A DNA stretch of 64,000 nt from Chloroflexi bacterium HGW-Chloroflexi-3 (GCA_002842045.1 PHBX01000008.1:95144-159143); one strand, 5' to 3'; counted from the stretch's first letter, positions 8,867 to 18,504 are shown. Program-made: numbers and translations. Notes: generated by a model from the sequence alone, not told the origin.

Positions 8867-9760
8867 TTAGGCCTTATCCTCTAATTCAAAACAATCCACA
8901 ATACTTCTGGCATCAGCTTCATTTTCAGGCCGGACAACATTCTCAAACAATCTCCAGGTTTCCACATGTGTCACGGACTCTCCTGGTTCCAAAAATGTCT
9001 TTGGCCCTAATGTTTCCAATTCCAGAAACTGATCATTGCAATAACATTCACTTGAACTACCCATATCATAATAAGTAGATCCATCTGAAAATGCCGCTCG
9101 CTTGACAAATAAACATTCATCCAGCCAATAAGCTAACCACCCTTTGGGATTGGGAAATCCGATTTTAAATGGTGAGTCTACCTTAGCATTTAATAATATA
9201 TAGTCATTGCCCCATAGGACATTTGGATCATTCAAATCTGTATAAGGCCAAAAAACCAACAATCGATTGGGGAGCAATCCGGTGTCCATTTTGCTTTGCG
9301 GTAGGATCGCCACACCACCGGTCCGAAATTGTGTAATTGCCCAAGGTGCGCATTCAATTGGCTTATTGTTCCAATTTTTAAGTTCATGCTCCACTGATAC
9401 CAATGCTTCATCAGGATCCAGCTTCAAACGAATGGCTTTCTCCATCCCGGAATTCTTTTCAATGGCTTTCTTGATCAATATGGACCCATCTTCGGCAATA
9501 ATCTTCACCGGTTGATCATCATATTCATAAGTCAGAGGAATATTCTCTGGAGCCATCCATAATCGATGACCACCAAAAAAATGATATGGTTTTCCATTCG
9601 GCACTTGTGTTGTGAAATCAGGGAGCTCAGCGAGAAGATTTTTTCTTCCTCGTAGATTTATACCTAATATCCTGGGACCGATAGATCGAGAAACAATAAG
9701 TTGAATTTTTTCATTTTCAATGACAATACAATCTTGATTTTGGAAGTTGGTATTCTGCAT
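8867..9760 (-). CDS. DUF4380-like / galactose-mutarotase-fold protein
   Basis: About 297 residues from ATG 9760, which has AGGGA six bases upstream; a GTG at 9776-9778 would add six residues. The pattern resembles DUF4380 and aldose-epimerase-like beta-sandwich proteins: 'LIVSRSIGPRILGINLRG' near the N-terminus, 'HFFGGHRLWMAPENIP', then 'VSVEHELKNWNNKPIECAPWAITQF' and a C-terminal 'FLEPGESVTHVETWRLF', all common in that group. Such proteins bind or process sugars, but no catalytic residue is assigned. Soluble, no signal peptide. It converges with comM (12 bp between stops) and stands alone on its strand. Confidence 0.65.
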   Translation of the reverse strand: MQNTNFQNQDCIVIENEKIQLIVSRSIGPRILGINLRGRKNLLAELPDFTTQVPNGKPYHFFGGHRLWMAPENIPLTYEYDDQPVKIIAEDGSILIKKAIEKNSGMEKAIRLKLDPDEALVSVEHELKNWNNKPIECAPWAITQFRTGGVAILPQSKMDTGLLPNRLLVFWPYTDLNDPNVLWGNDYILLNAKVDSPFKIGFPNPKGWLAYWLDECLFVKRAAFSDGSTYYDMGSSSECYCNDQFLELETLGPKTFLEPGESVTHVETWRLFENVVRPENEADARSIVDCFELEDKA

Positions 9761-9930
9761 ATAAATCCCTGGAATCACAATATGAAATTAATGATCGCCA
9801 TTATAACATTGAAGCGTTTGGAATTTCATCGAAACCGATTCTAATACATGAATAACCTAAATGGTAAACAGGTTATTCATTCCGGATTATTTTTACACAG
9901 ATTTAATTAATTTCGTCCAGGTAGATATTT

Positions 9931-10473
9931 TTATTTCTTCAATTGACCGGCAAATTTCTGCTTGAATTTCTGAACTTTGGGATTGATCACCACCTGACAA
10001 TAACCCGCCCAGGGATTCTTTTCAAAATAGTCCTGGTGAAAATCTTCAGCCGGATAGAATTCTGTCAGAACATCAATTTGCGTAACAATCTTACTTCTCC
10101 ACAAATCGGATTGGTCGATTTTTTCAACAATTTCATTCACTTGCTTTTTTTCAGCTTCATCCTTCACCAGAATGATTGAGCGGTACTGAGTACCCACATC
10201 AGCACCCTGGCGATTCAAAGTAGTCGGATCATGCACCTGAAAGAACACCTCCAATAACCCGCTCAAGGAAATCATTTCAGGATCATAGGTAACTTCAACA
10301 ACTTCCGCATGCCCGGTTCTGCCAGTACAGACCTGCTCGTAAGTAGGTGATATGACAATTCCCCCAGCATATCCAACAACCACATCTTCGATTCCAGTCA
10401 GGTTTTTAAAGATAGGATCCAGACACCAAAAACATCCACCACCTAACACAATTTTCCTAAATTTCGCATTCAT
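9931..10473 (-). CDS. msrA: Peptide-methionine (S)-S-oxide reductase
   Basis: 180 residues. Repairs methionine-S-sulfoxide in proteins using thioredoxin. The active-site motif 'GGGCFWC' places the catalytic cysteine at Cys14; 'GVVGYAGG'-type 'VVVGYAGGIV', 'YEQVCTGRTGHAEVVEVTYDP' and 'VFFQVHDPTTLNRQGADVGTQYRS' are all family signatures, the last containing the conserved substrate-binding acid and tyrosines. 'FYPAEDFHQDYF' near the C-terminus is also conserved. I start at ATG 10473, which has AAAGGA seven bases upstream; the open frame extends seven codons further to a GTG. Single gene between the serA terminator and a 150 bp gap. Confidence 0.95.
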   Translation of the reverse strand: MNAKFRKIVLGGGCFWCLDPIFKNLTGIEDVVVGYAGGIVISPTYEQVCTGRTGHAEVVEVTYDPEMISLSGLLEVFFQVHDPTTLNRQGADVGTQYRSIILVKDEAEKKQVNEIVEKIDQSDLWRSKIVTQIDVLTEFYPAEDFHQDYFEKNPWAGYCQVVINPKVQKFKQKFAGQLKK

Positions 10474-10558
10474 ACCATATTCCTTTATTACCACTAATAT
10501 TTACCAATATAAAGAAAATTTCTGCAAAGATCAAAAAATAGCATAACCTGTTAAATAA

Positions 10559-10584
10559 GAAAACCGGTTTTTTCGCCGGTTTTC
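10559..10584 (-). terminator. Hairpin terminator after serA
   Basis: A perfect 9-bp stem (GAAAACCGG / CCGGTTTTC) with an 8-nt loop, 22 bp beyond the serA stop on the minus strand and followed there by TTATTTAA. The U tract is weak but the position is right. Confidence 0.7.
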
Positions 10585-10606
10585 AAAACGTAAATATTTA
10601 AACTTC

Positions 10607-11539
10607 CTATTTATTCACCTGGAATCTCACATCACCTTTTTCAAAGAAATCAATAATCTGTCGAATAGCCGCAAGTCCAGCGTTCATGTTGGCTTCTTCC
10701 GTTTGAGCACCCATTTTCTTGGGAGTGAAAAAGAATCGCCCGGTGAATTTCTCTTTGATCTCTGCTCCGCAGGCTGGTTCTATATCTGAAACATAGGAAA
10801 AATCTGGCCGATCAACAAAAACCTTGAGTAAATCTTCTTCGTTAACAACTTCCTTACGGGCAGTGTTGACCAATGTAGCAGATTTTGGCATGCTGGTTAA
10901 TAATTTGTAGTTTATCGAGTTCTTTGTTTCAGCATTCGCAGGAATATGCAATGACACATATTGGGATTTGGCGTATAACACTTCCACTGTATCAACACAA
11001 TGTACCCCATCTGCTTCAATTTGCTCCCGTGGAATATATGGATCAAAAGCAAAGATTTCCATTCCAAAGCCTTTAGCGATGGCTGCTACACATTTACCAA
11101 CGTTTCCATAGGCATGGATGCCCAGTGTTTTTCCTTTTAGTTCCGACCCGGCTTTGCCGTTGAATTGTTTACGTGCCTGAAATATCATCATACCAACAGC
11201 TAACTCGGCAACTGCATTCGAGTTTTGCCCTGGCGTGTTCATCGCAACCACGTTGTGCGCCGTTGCAGCAGCCAAATCGATATTGTCATAACCAGCACCA
11301 GCCCGAACAACAATCTTTAACTGTTTGGCAGCATCCAGAACCTCCGCATCCACAACGTCACTTCGTATGATCATTGCATCGGCATCTGCGACTGTTTTTA
11401 ACAAATCAGATTTATCAGTATATTTTTCTAATAAAGCAATCTCGTACCCGGCTTTTTCAGCGATTTCTTTGATTTGTCCGACCGCTTCAGCTGCAAAAGG
11501 TTTTTCAGTAGCTAATAATACTTTCTTCATCATACCCAT
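10607..11539 (-). CDS. serA: D-3-phosphoglycerate dehydrogenase, short form
   Basis: 310 residues. Oxidises 3-phosphoglycerate to 3-phosphohydroxypyruvate, the first step of serine synthesis. The NAD-binding motif is 'TLGIHAYGNVGKCVAAIAKG'; 'VVRAGAGYDNIDLAAA' and 'NTPGQNSNAVAELAVGMM' are substrate-domain signatures. The catalytic Arg-Glu-His set looks altered in the short family type: 'LVNTARKEVVNE' supplies the Arg, and 'FFTPKKMGAQTEEAN' replaces the usual H-[IL]-[GA] segment with K-M-GA. It lacks the C-terminal ACT regulatory domain, so feedback inhibition by serine through ACT is not expected. It follows serC by 17 bp, forming a serC-serA operon. The start is uncertain by one or three codons (ATG at 11539, 11533 or 11530). 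Confidence 0.9.
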   Translation of the reverse strand: MGMMKKVLLATEKPFAAEAVGQIKEIAEKAGYEIALLEKYTDKSDLLKTVADADAMIIRSDVVDAEVLDAAKQLKIVVRAGAGYDNIDLAAATAHNVVAMNTPGQNSNAVAELAVGMMIFQARKQFNGKAGSELKGKTLGIHAYGNVGKCVAAIAKGFGMEIFAFDPYIPREQIEADGVHCVDTVEVLYAKSQYVSLHIPANAETKNSINYKLLTSMPKSATLVNTARKEVVNEEDLLKVFVDRPDFSYVSDIEPACGAEIKEKFTGRFFFTPKKMGAQTEEANMNAGLAAIRQIIDFFEKGDVRFQVNK

Positions 11540-11556
11540 CCAGTCTTTTTTATTAA

Positions 11557-12627
11557 TTAGTGTAACTTTTCAAATTCCTGCATGCAATTAACCAATGCCT
11601 GAACACTTTCAATAGGCATAGCGTTGTACAACGAAGCGCGGAAACCACCCACATCACGGTGCCCTTTGATGCCAACCATTCCTCTTTCTCCAGAGAATGT
11701 CTGGAACTCTTTTTCAAGATCCATATATTCTTCTTTCATCACAAAACAGACATTCATTAGAGATCTGTCTTTTTCATCTGCCACAGTGGCAACAAAAAGC
11801 TTATTGCGATCAATTTCATCGTAGAGCATTTTGGCTTTTTCTTGATTAATTTTCTCGATAGCCTTCAAACCACCAAGATCCTTCAACCATTTCAATGTCT
11901 GTAATGCTGTAAAGATCGCAAAAACAGGTGGGGTATTAAACATCGAGCTACTTTTGATGTGAGTTCGATAATCGACCATCGTCGGTATAGTCCGGCTAAC
12001 TTTCCCCAACAATTCTTCCTTTACGATGACAAATGTCAGACCAGCAGGAGCCAGATTCTTTTGTGCACCACCATATATCAATCCGTATTTGGAAACATCC
12101 ATGCGACGACTGAAAATGTCTGAAGACATGTCTGCAACTAAAGGAACAGGGGAAACCAGATCTTCTTTGATTTCGGTTCCATAAATGGTATTGTTGGTGG
12201 TGATGTGGAAATAATCAACATCGGTCGGGATGGTAAATTCACGTGGAATATAGGTGAATTTTTTATCTTCAGAGGAACCAACCACCACAACTTCACCGAA
12301 TAGTTTGGCTTCCTTTGTTGCTTTTTTCGCCCAACTTCCAGTCACCAGATATGCAGCCTTTGTCTCCATAAGATTATAGGGTACAGCGAAGAATTGCGTA
12401 CTGGCCCCGCCACCCAGGAATAAGACTTTATATCCTTCTGGAATATCAAGCAGGTCCTTAAATAATGCCATTGCTTCTTCGTTGATGGCATCGACTTCTT
12501 TACTACGATGGGAAACTTCCAACAGAGATAAGCCGGTTCCGGCGAAATTCATAACAGCTTCGGCTGTTTTTTCAATGGCTATTTGAGGTAAGATGGACGG
12601 GCCTGGATTAAAATTATGTTTTTTCAT
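11557..12627 (-). CDS. serC: Phosphoserine aminotransferase
   Basis: 356 residues. Converts 3-phosphohydroxypyruvate and glutamate to phosphoserine. The N-terminus '[10 protein letters not shown]' and '[17 protein letters not shown]' are diagnostic; '[18 protein letters not shown]' follows, and the PLP lysine is Lys190 in '[14 protein letters not shown]'. The C-terminal '[17 protein letters not shown]' is intact. I start at ATG 12627 because AAAGGAATTG stands just before it and it gives the family N-terminus; the open frame runs 27 codons further upstream without homology. A TATAAT box lies about 50 bp upstream on this strand. Together with serA it forms a serine operon; a phosphoserine phosphatase is not visible in the window. 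Confidence 0.95.
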   Translation of the reverse strand: MKKHNFNPGPSILPQIAIEKTAEAVMNFAGTGLSLLEVSHRSKEVDAINEEAMALFKDLLDIPEGYKVLFLGGGASTQFFAVPYNLMETKAAYLVTGSWAKKATKEAKLFGEVVVVGSSEDKKFTYIPREFTIPTDVDYFHITTNNTIYGTEIKEDLVSPVPLVADMSSDIFSRRMDVSKYGLIYGGAQKNLAPAGLTFVIVKEELLGKVSRTIPTMVDYRTHIKSSSMFNTPPVFAIFTALQTLKWLKDLGGLKAIEKINQEKAKMLYDEIDRNKLFVATVADEKDRSLMNVCFVMKEEYMDLEKEFQTFSGERGMVGIKGHRDVGGFRASLYNAMPIESVQALVNCMQEFEKLH

Positions 12628-12767
12628 TTTCAATTCCTTTTTTCTGTAAGTTTCATTTTCCTTGATATGCATATTATAGGAAAAAAAGTGTAAAGATACA
12701 TTTGACAAACATCCATATTTTCAAGTATTTCTCTCTTTAAAATATGAAAAACGACGAATTTAAAAGT

Positions 12768-13247
12768 TCAACTGTGTGTTGTTCCATCGGGCATTATTGT
12801 GCCATACAATGATTTTGCCCTCAGTATCTTATGGTCTGGAACATTGGAACCGGTTAAATCAGCATCAGTGAGATTCGCATTGGTTAGATCGACTCCGCCT
12901 AAATTTGCGTCTATCAAATTAGAGCCTGATAAATCAGCTTCCATCATGTCAGCTTCAGCCAAATTTGCTTCTCTTAAATCAGCACCATGTAAGTTCGCAC
13001 CTCGTAAAGTAGCTTTTCTTAAATCAGTCCCGATGAGATTGGCATTTTCAAAATTACAGCCACCCAATTTAGCTTCGGATAAATTCGCTCCTCGTAAATC
13101 AGCACCACTAAAATTAGCATTTGCTAAGGTGGATAATGATAAGTTTACTCCTCTCAAATCAGCACCACTTAAATCTATATAACTTAACCACAAAGGTTTT
13201 TCCTGATTAAGCAACATGTAAATTTCATAACGTGAGAATTCAGACAT
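12768..13247 (-). CDS. Pentapeptide-repeat protein
   Basis: 159 residues, almost entirely A(D/N)Lxx pentapeptide repeats (for example 'SGADLRGANLSEAKLGG', 'GADLREANLAEADMMEADL') that would fold as a right-handed quadrilateral beta-helix. The first 25 residues (SEFSRYEIYMLLNQEKPLW) are a short helical cap. No membrane segment. Pentapeptide proteins include DNA-gyrase-protecting DNA mimics such as Qnr/MfpA, but this one is short and has no feature that picks a function. AGGTGA stands a few bases before ATG 13247, deciding the start. Single gene; AT-rich like its surroundings. Confidence 0.85.
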   Translation of the reverse strand: MSEFSRYEIYMLLNQEKPLWLSYIDLSGADLRGVNLSLSTLANANFSGADLRGANLSEAKLGGCNFENANLIGTDLRKATLRGANLHGADLREANLAEADMMEADLSGSNLIDANLGGVDLTNANLTDADLTGSNVPDHKILRAKSLYGTIMPDGTTHS

Positions 13248-13392
13248 AGTCACCTTTCAATGAATGTAATAATTAATAATTTGTACAAAATGAGTGTCAA
13301 TTATTGATAATGTTAGGAGTTATTGTAGAATGATCCTGTCTCAATTGTATTACATTTTCCCTGATTTAGAACAGTTGATTTCTTTGATGAAA

Positions 13393-13425
13393 CAAAAAAA
13401 GACCCATCTTCTCGTAATGAGTCTC
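13393..13425 (-). terminator. Rho-independent terminator of the SUMF1-like gene
   Basis: On the minus strand AGACTCAT pairs with ATGGGTCT (one G-U), stem 13400-13424, followed at once by seven T residues (13394-13400). It lies 20 bp past the stop at 13444. Confidence 0.8.
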
Positions 13426-13443
13426 AATAATTTTTGTTTTTAA

Positions 13444-14460
13444 TTAATCAGTCGAAGCACAGCGGAATCCTAGATTTTCGTACCAATATTTAGGAACAGA
13501 TTTATATCGCAATGTGGATCGTATCCACCAGGTTCCATTGCTCCAGGGACCACCACGCCATACATACAGATATCCATCATTTTCCTCACGGCCATCATCT
13601 GGATCATAAGGGTATGGTTTTGGGATAGAACTTGTCCACTCCCAAACATTTCCAGCCATGTCCATTACACCGTAAGGACTTGCACCATCGGGATAATTAC
13701 CTACAGGAGCTGTATCTGCAAATCCATCATCAAAAGCTGAATTTGCATGTTCCCTCGTACAATTTACATCACAAAAATTTGCCTTATCTTCAGTTATTGG
13801 GTCATTTCCCCAAGGATATCTACGTCCATCAGTCCCTCTTGCAGCTTTTTCCCATTCCGCTTCAGTGGGTAATTTTCCACCAGCCCACTCACAAAAAGCA
13901 TTTGCTTGCCACCAATCTACCATTATTACTGGATAGTTATCAAATTCTGGATTTCCATAATATTCCTGGCGTGTATTTGAAAAGTTTACCCAGGGTGCTG
14001 TACATGATCCATCTGCTACACACAAAGCATAGCGTTCATTGGTCACTTCGTATTTATCAATCCAATACCCATCCAAATAAACAGAATGCATGGGTACTTC
14101 TGGATATGCTACACCATTATCCAAAGTGTGTTGAGCATCTGTATCTTGTGTACCCATAATGAATTCGCCCGCAGGAATAAAAATCTGCTCTGATTGATCT
14201 TTTTCTAAAATTCTAAAATTGGGATCACCAACTTCTGTTGGAACCACAGTAGGTTCTGAGGTTGGAGTTGCAGGAACAGAGGTTTCTGTAGGTATTAATG
14301 TTGGTAAAGCTGTTGGTTCTATGATTTCTGGTCGAGTAGGTTCAACGGTGCTTGATAATTGCTGAGTTGGTTCAGTAGATATAACAGTTGTACTACATGA
14401 GCTTAAAATCATTGAAAATAACAAAAGAACAAACATCAAGGATTTGATTGGTTTTTTCAT
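13444..14460 (-). CDS. Lipoprotein with formylglycine-generating-enzyme-like (SUMF1/FGE) domain
   Basis: 338 residues. A signal peptide with lipobox LSSC (lipid Cys22) is followed by a Thr/Pro/Glu-rich linker (residues about 25-78, e.g. 'PTALPTLIPTETSVPATPTS') typical of exported Chloroflexota proteins, then a complete FGE/SUMF1 domain: 'FIPAGEFIMGTQD', 'YWIDKYEVTNERYALCV', 'PVIMVDWWQANAFCEWAGGK', 'LPTEAEWEKAARG', 'RYPWGND', 'MDMAGNVWEWTSS', 'RGGPWSNGTWW' and the terminal 'LGFRCA'. Many bacterial FGE-fold proteins are not sulfatase activators; on the cell surface a binding or modifying role is equally likely. A strong terminator follows. It diverges from the SLT-domain gene across a region holding a 16-bp inverted repeat. 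Confidence 0.85.
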   Translation of the reverse strand: MKKPIKSLMFVLLLFSMILSSCSTTVISTEPTQQLSSTVEPTRPEIIEPTALPTLIPTETSVPATPTSEPTVVPTEVGDPNFRILEKDQSEQIFIPAGEFIMGTQDTDAQHTLDNGVAYPEVPMHSVYLDGYWIDKYEVTNERYALCVADGSCTAPWVNFSNTRQEYYGNPEFDNYPVIMVDWWQANAFCEWAGGKLPTEAEWEKAARGTDGRRYPWGNDPITEDKANFCDVNCTREHANSAFDDGFADTAPVGNYPDGASPYGVMDMAGNVWEWTSSIPKPYPYDPDDGREENDGYLYVWRGGPWSNGTWWIRSTLRYKSVPKYWYENLGFRCASTD

Positions 14461-14538
14461 TGGTATGGCTCCTTAATGAAGGATGATAATGAGTCACACA
14501 GATCTCATCCAGCGTGGTTTTAATAAGACAAATTTTAC

Positions 14539-14576
14539 TACTAATTTTTATCATCGAATCATGATAAAAATTAGTA
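14539..14576. repeat. Long perfect inverted repeat in a divergent intergenic region
   Basis: A 16-bp perfect inverted repeat (ACTAATTTTTATCAT and its complement, plus one outer pair) around the 6-nt loop CGAATC. It sits between the divergent SUMF1-like and SLT-domain genes, so an operator shared by both is possible; there is no T tract of terminator type. The half ACTAATTTT occurs again at about 14610. Confidence 0.6.
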
Positions 14577-14735
14577 AAGTTAACGATAATAAATGAAATT
14601 GATGAATCTACTAATTTTCATTCATTTTTTCCAGTTTTCGTTCGTTATGTGTGATGACTTTTTTTATAAAAAGCGATATAATGTTTGAATTCAGGGCTTT
14701 TATTTCTATTTAATTCATTGGGTGGTTGTTATTTG

Positions 14736-16724
14736 ATGAAGAATCTCAAAAAAATCTTAATTCTGGCAATAATCTTCATCTTTATTTCGATTTTTGCGTC
14801 CTTTAACGTATCTGCACAGGAAGAAACCGAAACCCCACAACGAATCAAATTAGTTGAAAATACATTTACTCAATTCACATGGCGGCTGGTCACAAGAACT
14901 GGCGTTCCCGTTTGTACCGTTGTAATCAATCATGAAGGTTTCCCAACGGGTCAGGAAACACTAGCAGCATGTAACGAATCCTGGTTAGCGCTTTTTCCAA
15001 CACCGACTGTAATAGCCACCGGTACTCCAACTCCTCAACCAACCTCCACACCGATTAATGTGAATCAATTATGGCTGGATACTTATTGGGTTTTTGTTTC
15101 TTCTGAGGAAGCCACTCAGGTAACAAAAATAACCATTCCTGACATTATCGTCAACATTTATGCACCTGGAATTCCTGTGAATGCTCCATATGTGGTCATT
15201 AAGGCAATCGAACCTTATTCTGAGTATAAAATTACCAGAATTGCAGGTACGGTTAATGGAGAGCCTTTCGAATGTTTCTCCGATCAATGCATTGTACCAC
15301 TATTACAAGACGCGCAAATTCGTTTTTGGGCTGAAAGCAGTTTTGGCGATCAAACCAAAGTGGTCACCGCCATTGTTAGAATTTTCATCAGTAATGATTA
15401 CTACAGTGTTCGCATAACATCCATCGATCAACTGTTAGGGTTCACTGATTCCTGTCGAGAAATCTGGCGTGAAACTGCTTACGGTGAATCACCTGATTGG
15501 GTGGTTTTTCCAGAATCACCTGATATGTTAACCACGTTTGATAAATTACACTATTTGGCAGGAAAATTAATATTAAACAGATTTGTGGATGCATCATCCT
15601 GTCCTAATGGTGGATTGTTCGCCAATGGTGCTCCCAATGCCTGCGGGTTGGAAGTTGTTGAGGAAGCGATGTTTACCTGGCAAAATCGATTTGACCCGAT
15701 CATCTGGGCGACTGGAAGAGAATCAGGTATTTCTCCTATTTTGATCAAAAGTATTATTGAGCAGGAATCCCAATTCTGGCCAGAAAATGCCCGTTACTTG
15801 TATGAAGAATATGGATTTACACAAATTAACGAGCTAGGTGCTGATGTCGCTTTGCGATGGAATGAAGACTTAAAAAATCAGATATGTTCAGGCTTGCTAT
15901 TCAATTGTGATGAATCGTTTGTAAATATGAACGCATTTGAACAGGCAATGTTAAGAGGTGGATTAATTCGTTCCATTGATGCCTACTGTCCTGCCTGTGA
16001 AAATATGATCAACCTTGATATTGCTGAACAATCCATAGCCATAACCGGTCAGGTCATTAAGTCAAATTGTTCTCAAACAAATTATATTGTTGGCGACCTT
16101 GAACTCAAAGCAACAATAACCGATATGTGGAAATTTACGATTCTCTCATACCATGGTGGATATTATTGTTTAAGGAACAGTTTGGAAATTGTAAAGGAAA
16201 AAGGACTTGAACCCACCTGGGCTAATGTATCTGCAAATCTGGTTTGCCCAAATGCTCGTGATTATGTTGATTCTGTTTGGGAGAACCTTACCAGTTTCCA
16301 ACTCTACTACGCACCACAACCCACACTTTCACCAGAACAATTACAGCCAACTGGCCAAAGTGACCTGGTTCAATTTCCACCCACCGTTACTCCCACACTC
16401 ACACCAACACCGAAAACTTATCTGGCAAGTGGAAAAATTAATGTGTATCTTTACATTGATACAAATTTGGATTTTGTAATGGATGAAAATGAACTGATCA
16501 ATAATGCTAACATATTGGTTGAATTTGCAAATGGGACTTTTATAACAGTCCCTGTACAGAATGGTGAAGCAATTATTGAGTATGAAAATCAATTCAAAGA
16601 TTCTGATGTTACCATTACGGTCCTTGAAATTTATCAATCCACTAAAGTCAGAATACCTGAAAGTGGTGAACTTTTTACAATTTTACGAATCCCACCACCT
16701 GAATTACCTGGATTACTACCGTAA
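14736..16724 (+). CDS. Exported protein with lytic-transglycosylase-like (SLT) domain and C-terminal beta-sandwich
   Basis: 662 residues from ATG 14736 (GGTGG upstream); the frame opens 17 codons earlier but only the inner start gives a clean signal peptide (MKNLKK, hydrophobic core, cleavage near VSA-QE at 27). A 'PTPQPTSTP' linker follows at about 100. The middle holds an SLT-like domain: 'ESGISPILIKSIIEQESQFWPEN' with Glu344 in the Q-E-S motif as the likely catalytic acid, and 'YEEYGFTQI' as the usual G-x-x-Q block. After a second 'PTVTPTLTPTPK' linker the C-terminus (about 572-662) resembles an SdrD-B/SpaA-type sandwich ('VYLYIDTNLDFVMDENELIN'), which often binds calcium. Probably peptidoglycan cleavage outside the membrane. 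The next gene starts 15 bp later. Confidence 0.75.
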   Translation: MKNLKKILILAIIFIFISIFASFNVSAQEETETPQRIKLVENTFTQFTWRLVTRTGVPVCTVVINHEGFPTGQETLAACNESWLALFPTPTVIATGTPTPQPTSTPINVNQLWLDTYWVFVSSEEATQVTKITIPDIIVNIYAPGIPVNAPYVVIKAIEPYSEYKITRIAGTVNGEPFECFSDQCIVPLLQDAQIRFWAESSFGDQTKVVTAIVRIFISNDYYSVRITSIDQLLGFTDSCREIWRETAYGESPDWVVFPESPDMLTTFDKLHYLAGKLILNRFVDASSCPNGGLFANGAPNACGLEVVEEAMFTWQNRFDPIIWATGRESGISPILIKSIIEQESQFWPENARYLYEEYGFTQINELGADVALRWNEDLKNQICSGLLFNCDESFVNMNAFEQAMLRGGLIRSIDAYCPACENMINLDIAEQSIAITGQVIKSNCSQTNYIVGDLELKATITDMWKFTILSYHGGYYCLRNSLEIVKEKGLEPTWANVSANLVCPNARDYVDSVWENLTSFQLYYAPQPTLSPEQLQPTGQSDLVQFPPTVTPTLTPTPKTYLASGKINVYLYIDTNLDFVMDENELINNANILVEFANGTFITVPVQNGEAIIEYENQFKDSDVTITVLEIYQSTKVRIPESGELFTILRIPPPELPGLLP

Positions 16725-16738
16725 AATCAGGAAAAAAT

Positions 16739-18496
16739 ATGAAGAAAAACAAAAAAAAAGATATAAATGAAAACAAAATTGATAAGGATGATTTAAACAG
16801 AATTGATTCATCTCTTAATTCGAATATCGAAAATGAAGGAAATATGAATGATCTTGAATCGAGGCTTGACGACATAAAAAAATTAGCTTCAGATTTTTCT
16901 ATGGATGAGGAAACGCCTGATGAGGAGAATTCAGACACAGAATCAGAAAGCATTGATAATGAAGAAGATTATCTGGATCGATTGTCAGATATTCAAATTG
17001 AAAAACCTTTTTTGAGTGACGTTGACTCAGAAATTGATCTAGATACCAGATTAAATCAAATTACTATTGATCAGGAAAAGAAGATAATTCCCTCAATTAA
17101 AGAAGAAATTAATAAACCCACTCCTGCACCATTTATTCCATCTCCAGCATTCAAAGATCTCGATGAGTTGCGTACGCAAGTAAATAATAAAAAGGCTCCA
17201 ATTTCGATTGAAGATATTGAGCAGGACGCGGAAGAAATAATGGAACAAAGTCAATCCAATGAGGTCTTTCTGGAGCGGGTTAAATCTTCTTTGGATGAAG
17301 ATACAGAAAAACAGGAAGAACCATCCACATCCAAAACTACCATTGTTTTTAGCTCGTTTGATCATGAACTGGATGATAGTGAATTGATCCAGGAATTAGA
17401 ACAAGAGATTGTCAATGCAGATAAAGCAAGTAATCCATTCATCGAAGGTGAGGTTTCCATTGAATCCGATGATTTCCTTTCAAGTCTGGATAAGATAACA
17501 ATTCCTGAGGTCGAGCTTAATCAAATTGAGAATGAGTTAGGCCAATTAGAAGAATTGGTTGAAAGTGAATTGATGCTTTCCTCTTCATCCTGGAAAGACC
17601 TTTTAGAATCAACTGATGATAATAATCAGATTGAAGGAGAAAAAGCCTTTGATTTTAATCAAGAACAATCCTTCGATGAATTTTTACAGGAAATCGATTC
17701 ATCCGAATCTGAAGAAAAAACAAAATATTCCCTTCTTGGGGACAGCCTTGATGAAGAAGGTATTTCAACGGCAGAAAGTACAGATTTGGAATCAGACTCA
17801 TCCTCAGAAAATGATACAGGTACAGAACAGGAAGACGAATCTGTCGATAGTTTGCGAAAATCGTTCATAGATGAATTTGATCAAACAGCCTTTGATGAGG
17901 AACTCCAAAAAAGAAATAAGAAAAATTGGCTCCCGAGAAATATAGAAGCATTCAGTAAATGGTTCAAATCATTAAGTTTTGCGGAAAAAATACTGATAGG
18001 CTTAAGTTTCGTCATCAGTCTGGCGGTTATTGTTTCGATAATGTTGGTAGTCACTCAATGGAGTAATAATAACCGAAAGATTGCCAGCCCTCCTCCAGCC
18101 ATTGAAGCTACCGATCAGGATTTAATCTATCCTACTGGCCTCCAATTACCCGGTGGCTGGTTCTTTTTCTTGCAACGGGGTGAAATTCAGAACAACAAAT
18201 GGGAACCTCAAAACGCTGAATGGTTAGCTAATACAAAACTACGGAGAGTGATTGCGATACCCTGGTCAAACCAATCTGAGGCTGTGGTGCAATCACTCAC
18301 CACACAAGATGAAATCAGCATTTATATGAACAATAATGACATCATTGTTTATCAGGTCGAGGACGTACTCCAAATTTCTCGGGAAAATGTGCGCATTCTT
18401 TCGGATACCGAACCTTCTCTCGTTGTCATTCTTTTCAGAGAAGACAATGAAGATCGCTGGACAATCATAGCAAAACCAAAACCAGGTGAAAAATAA
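16739..18496 (+). CDS. Acidic single-pass membrane protein with C-terminal sortase-like beta-barrel lacking the catalytic Cys
   Basis: 585 residues. The first 410 are very acidic, low complexity and probably disordered or coiled ('LDDIKKLASDFSMDEETPDEEN', repeated 'FDEFLQEIDSSESEE' style blocks). One membrane segment at about 418-441 (ILIGLSFVISLAVIVSIMLVV) separates them from a C-terminal domain of about 140 residues outside. That domain has the strand order of a sortase ('QDEISIYMNNNDIIVYQVEDVLQI' then 'PSLVVILFRED..RWTIIAKP'), but where sortases carry TLxTC this one has VVILF, so no nucleophile is present. The sortase resemblance is by eye and uncertain. Start ATG 16739 has AGGA upstream; co-transcribed with the SLT protein. 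Confidence 0.6.
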   Translation: MKKNKKKDINENKIDKDDLNRIDSSLNSNIENEGNMNDLESRLDDIKKLASDFSMDEETPDEENSDTESESIDNEEDYLDRLSDIQIEKPFLSDVDSEIDLDTRLNQITIDQEKKIIPSIKEEINKPTPAPFIPSPAFKDLDELRTQVNNKKAPISIEDIEQDAEEIMEQSQSNEVFLERVKSSLDEDTEKQEEPSTSKTTIVFSSFDHELDDSELIQELEQEIVNADKASNPFIEGEVSIESDDFLSSLDKITIPEVELNQIENELGQLEELVESELMLSSSSWKDLLESTDDNNQIEGEKAFDFNQEQSFDEFLQEIDSSESEEKTKYSLLGDSLDEEGISTAESTDLESDSSSENDTGTEQEDESVDSLRKSFIDEFDQTAFDEELQKRNKKNWLPRNIEAFSKWFKSLSFAEKILIGLSFVISLAVIVSIMLVVTQWSNNNRKIASPPPAIEATDQDLIYPTGLQLPGGWFFFLQRGEIQNNKWEPQNAEWLANTKLRRVIAIPWSNQSEAVVQSLTTQDEISIYMNNNDIIVYQVEDVLQISRENVRILSDTEPSLVVILFREDNEDRWTIIAKPKPGEK

Positions 18497-18504
18497 GATT
18501 AGCT

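Noticed and set aside
12799..13182. Plus-strand open frame opposite the pentapeptide gene
   Set aside because: It is the mirror of the regular repeat on the other strand, which has the correct ribosome-binding site and family pattern.
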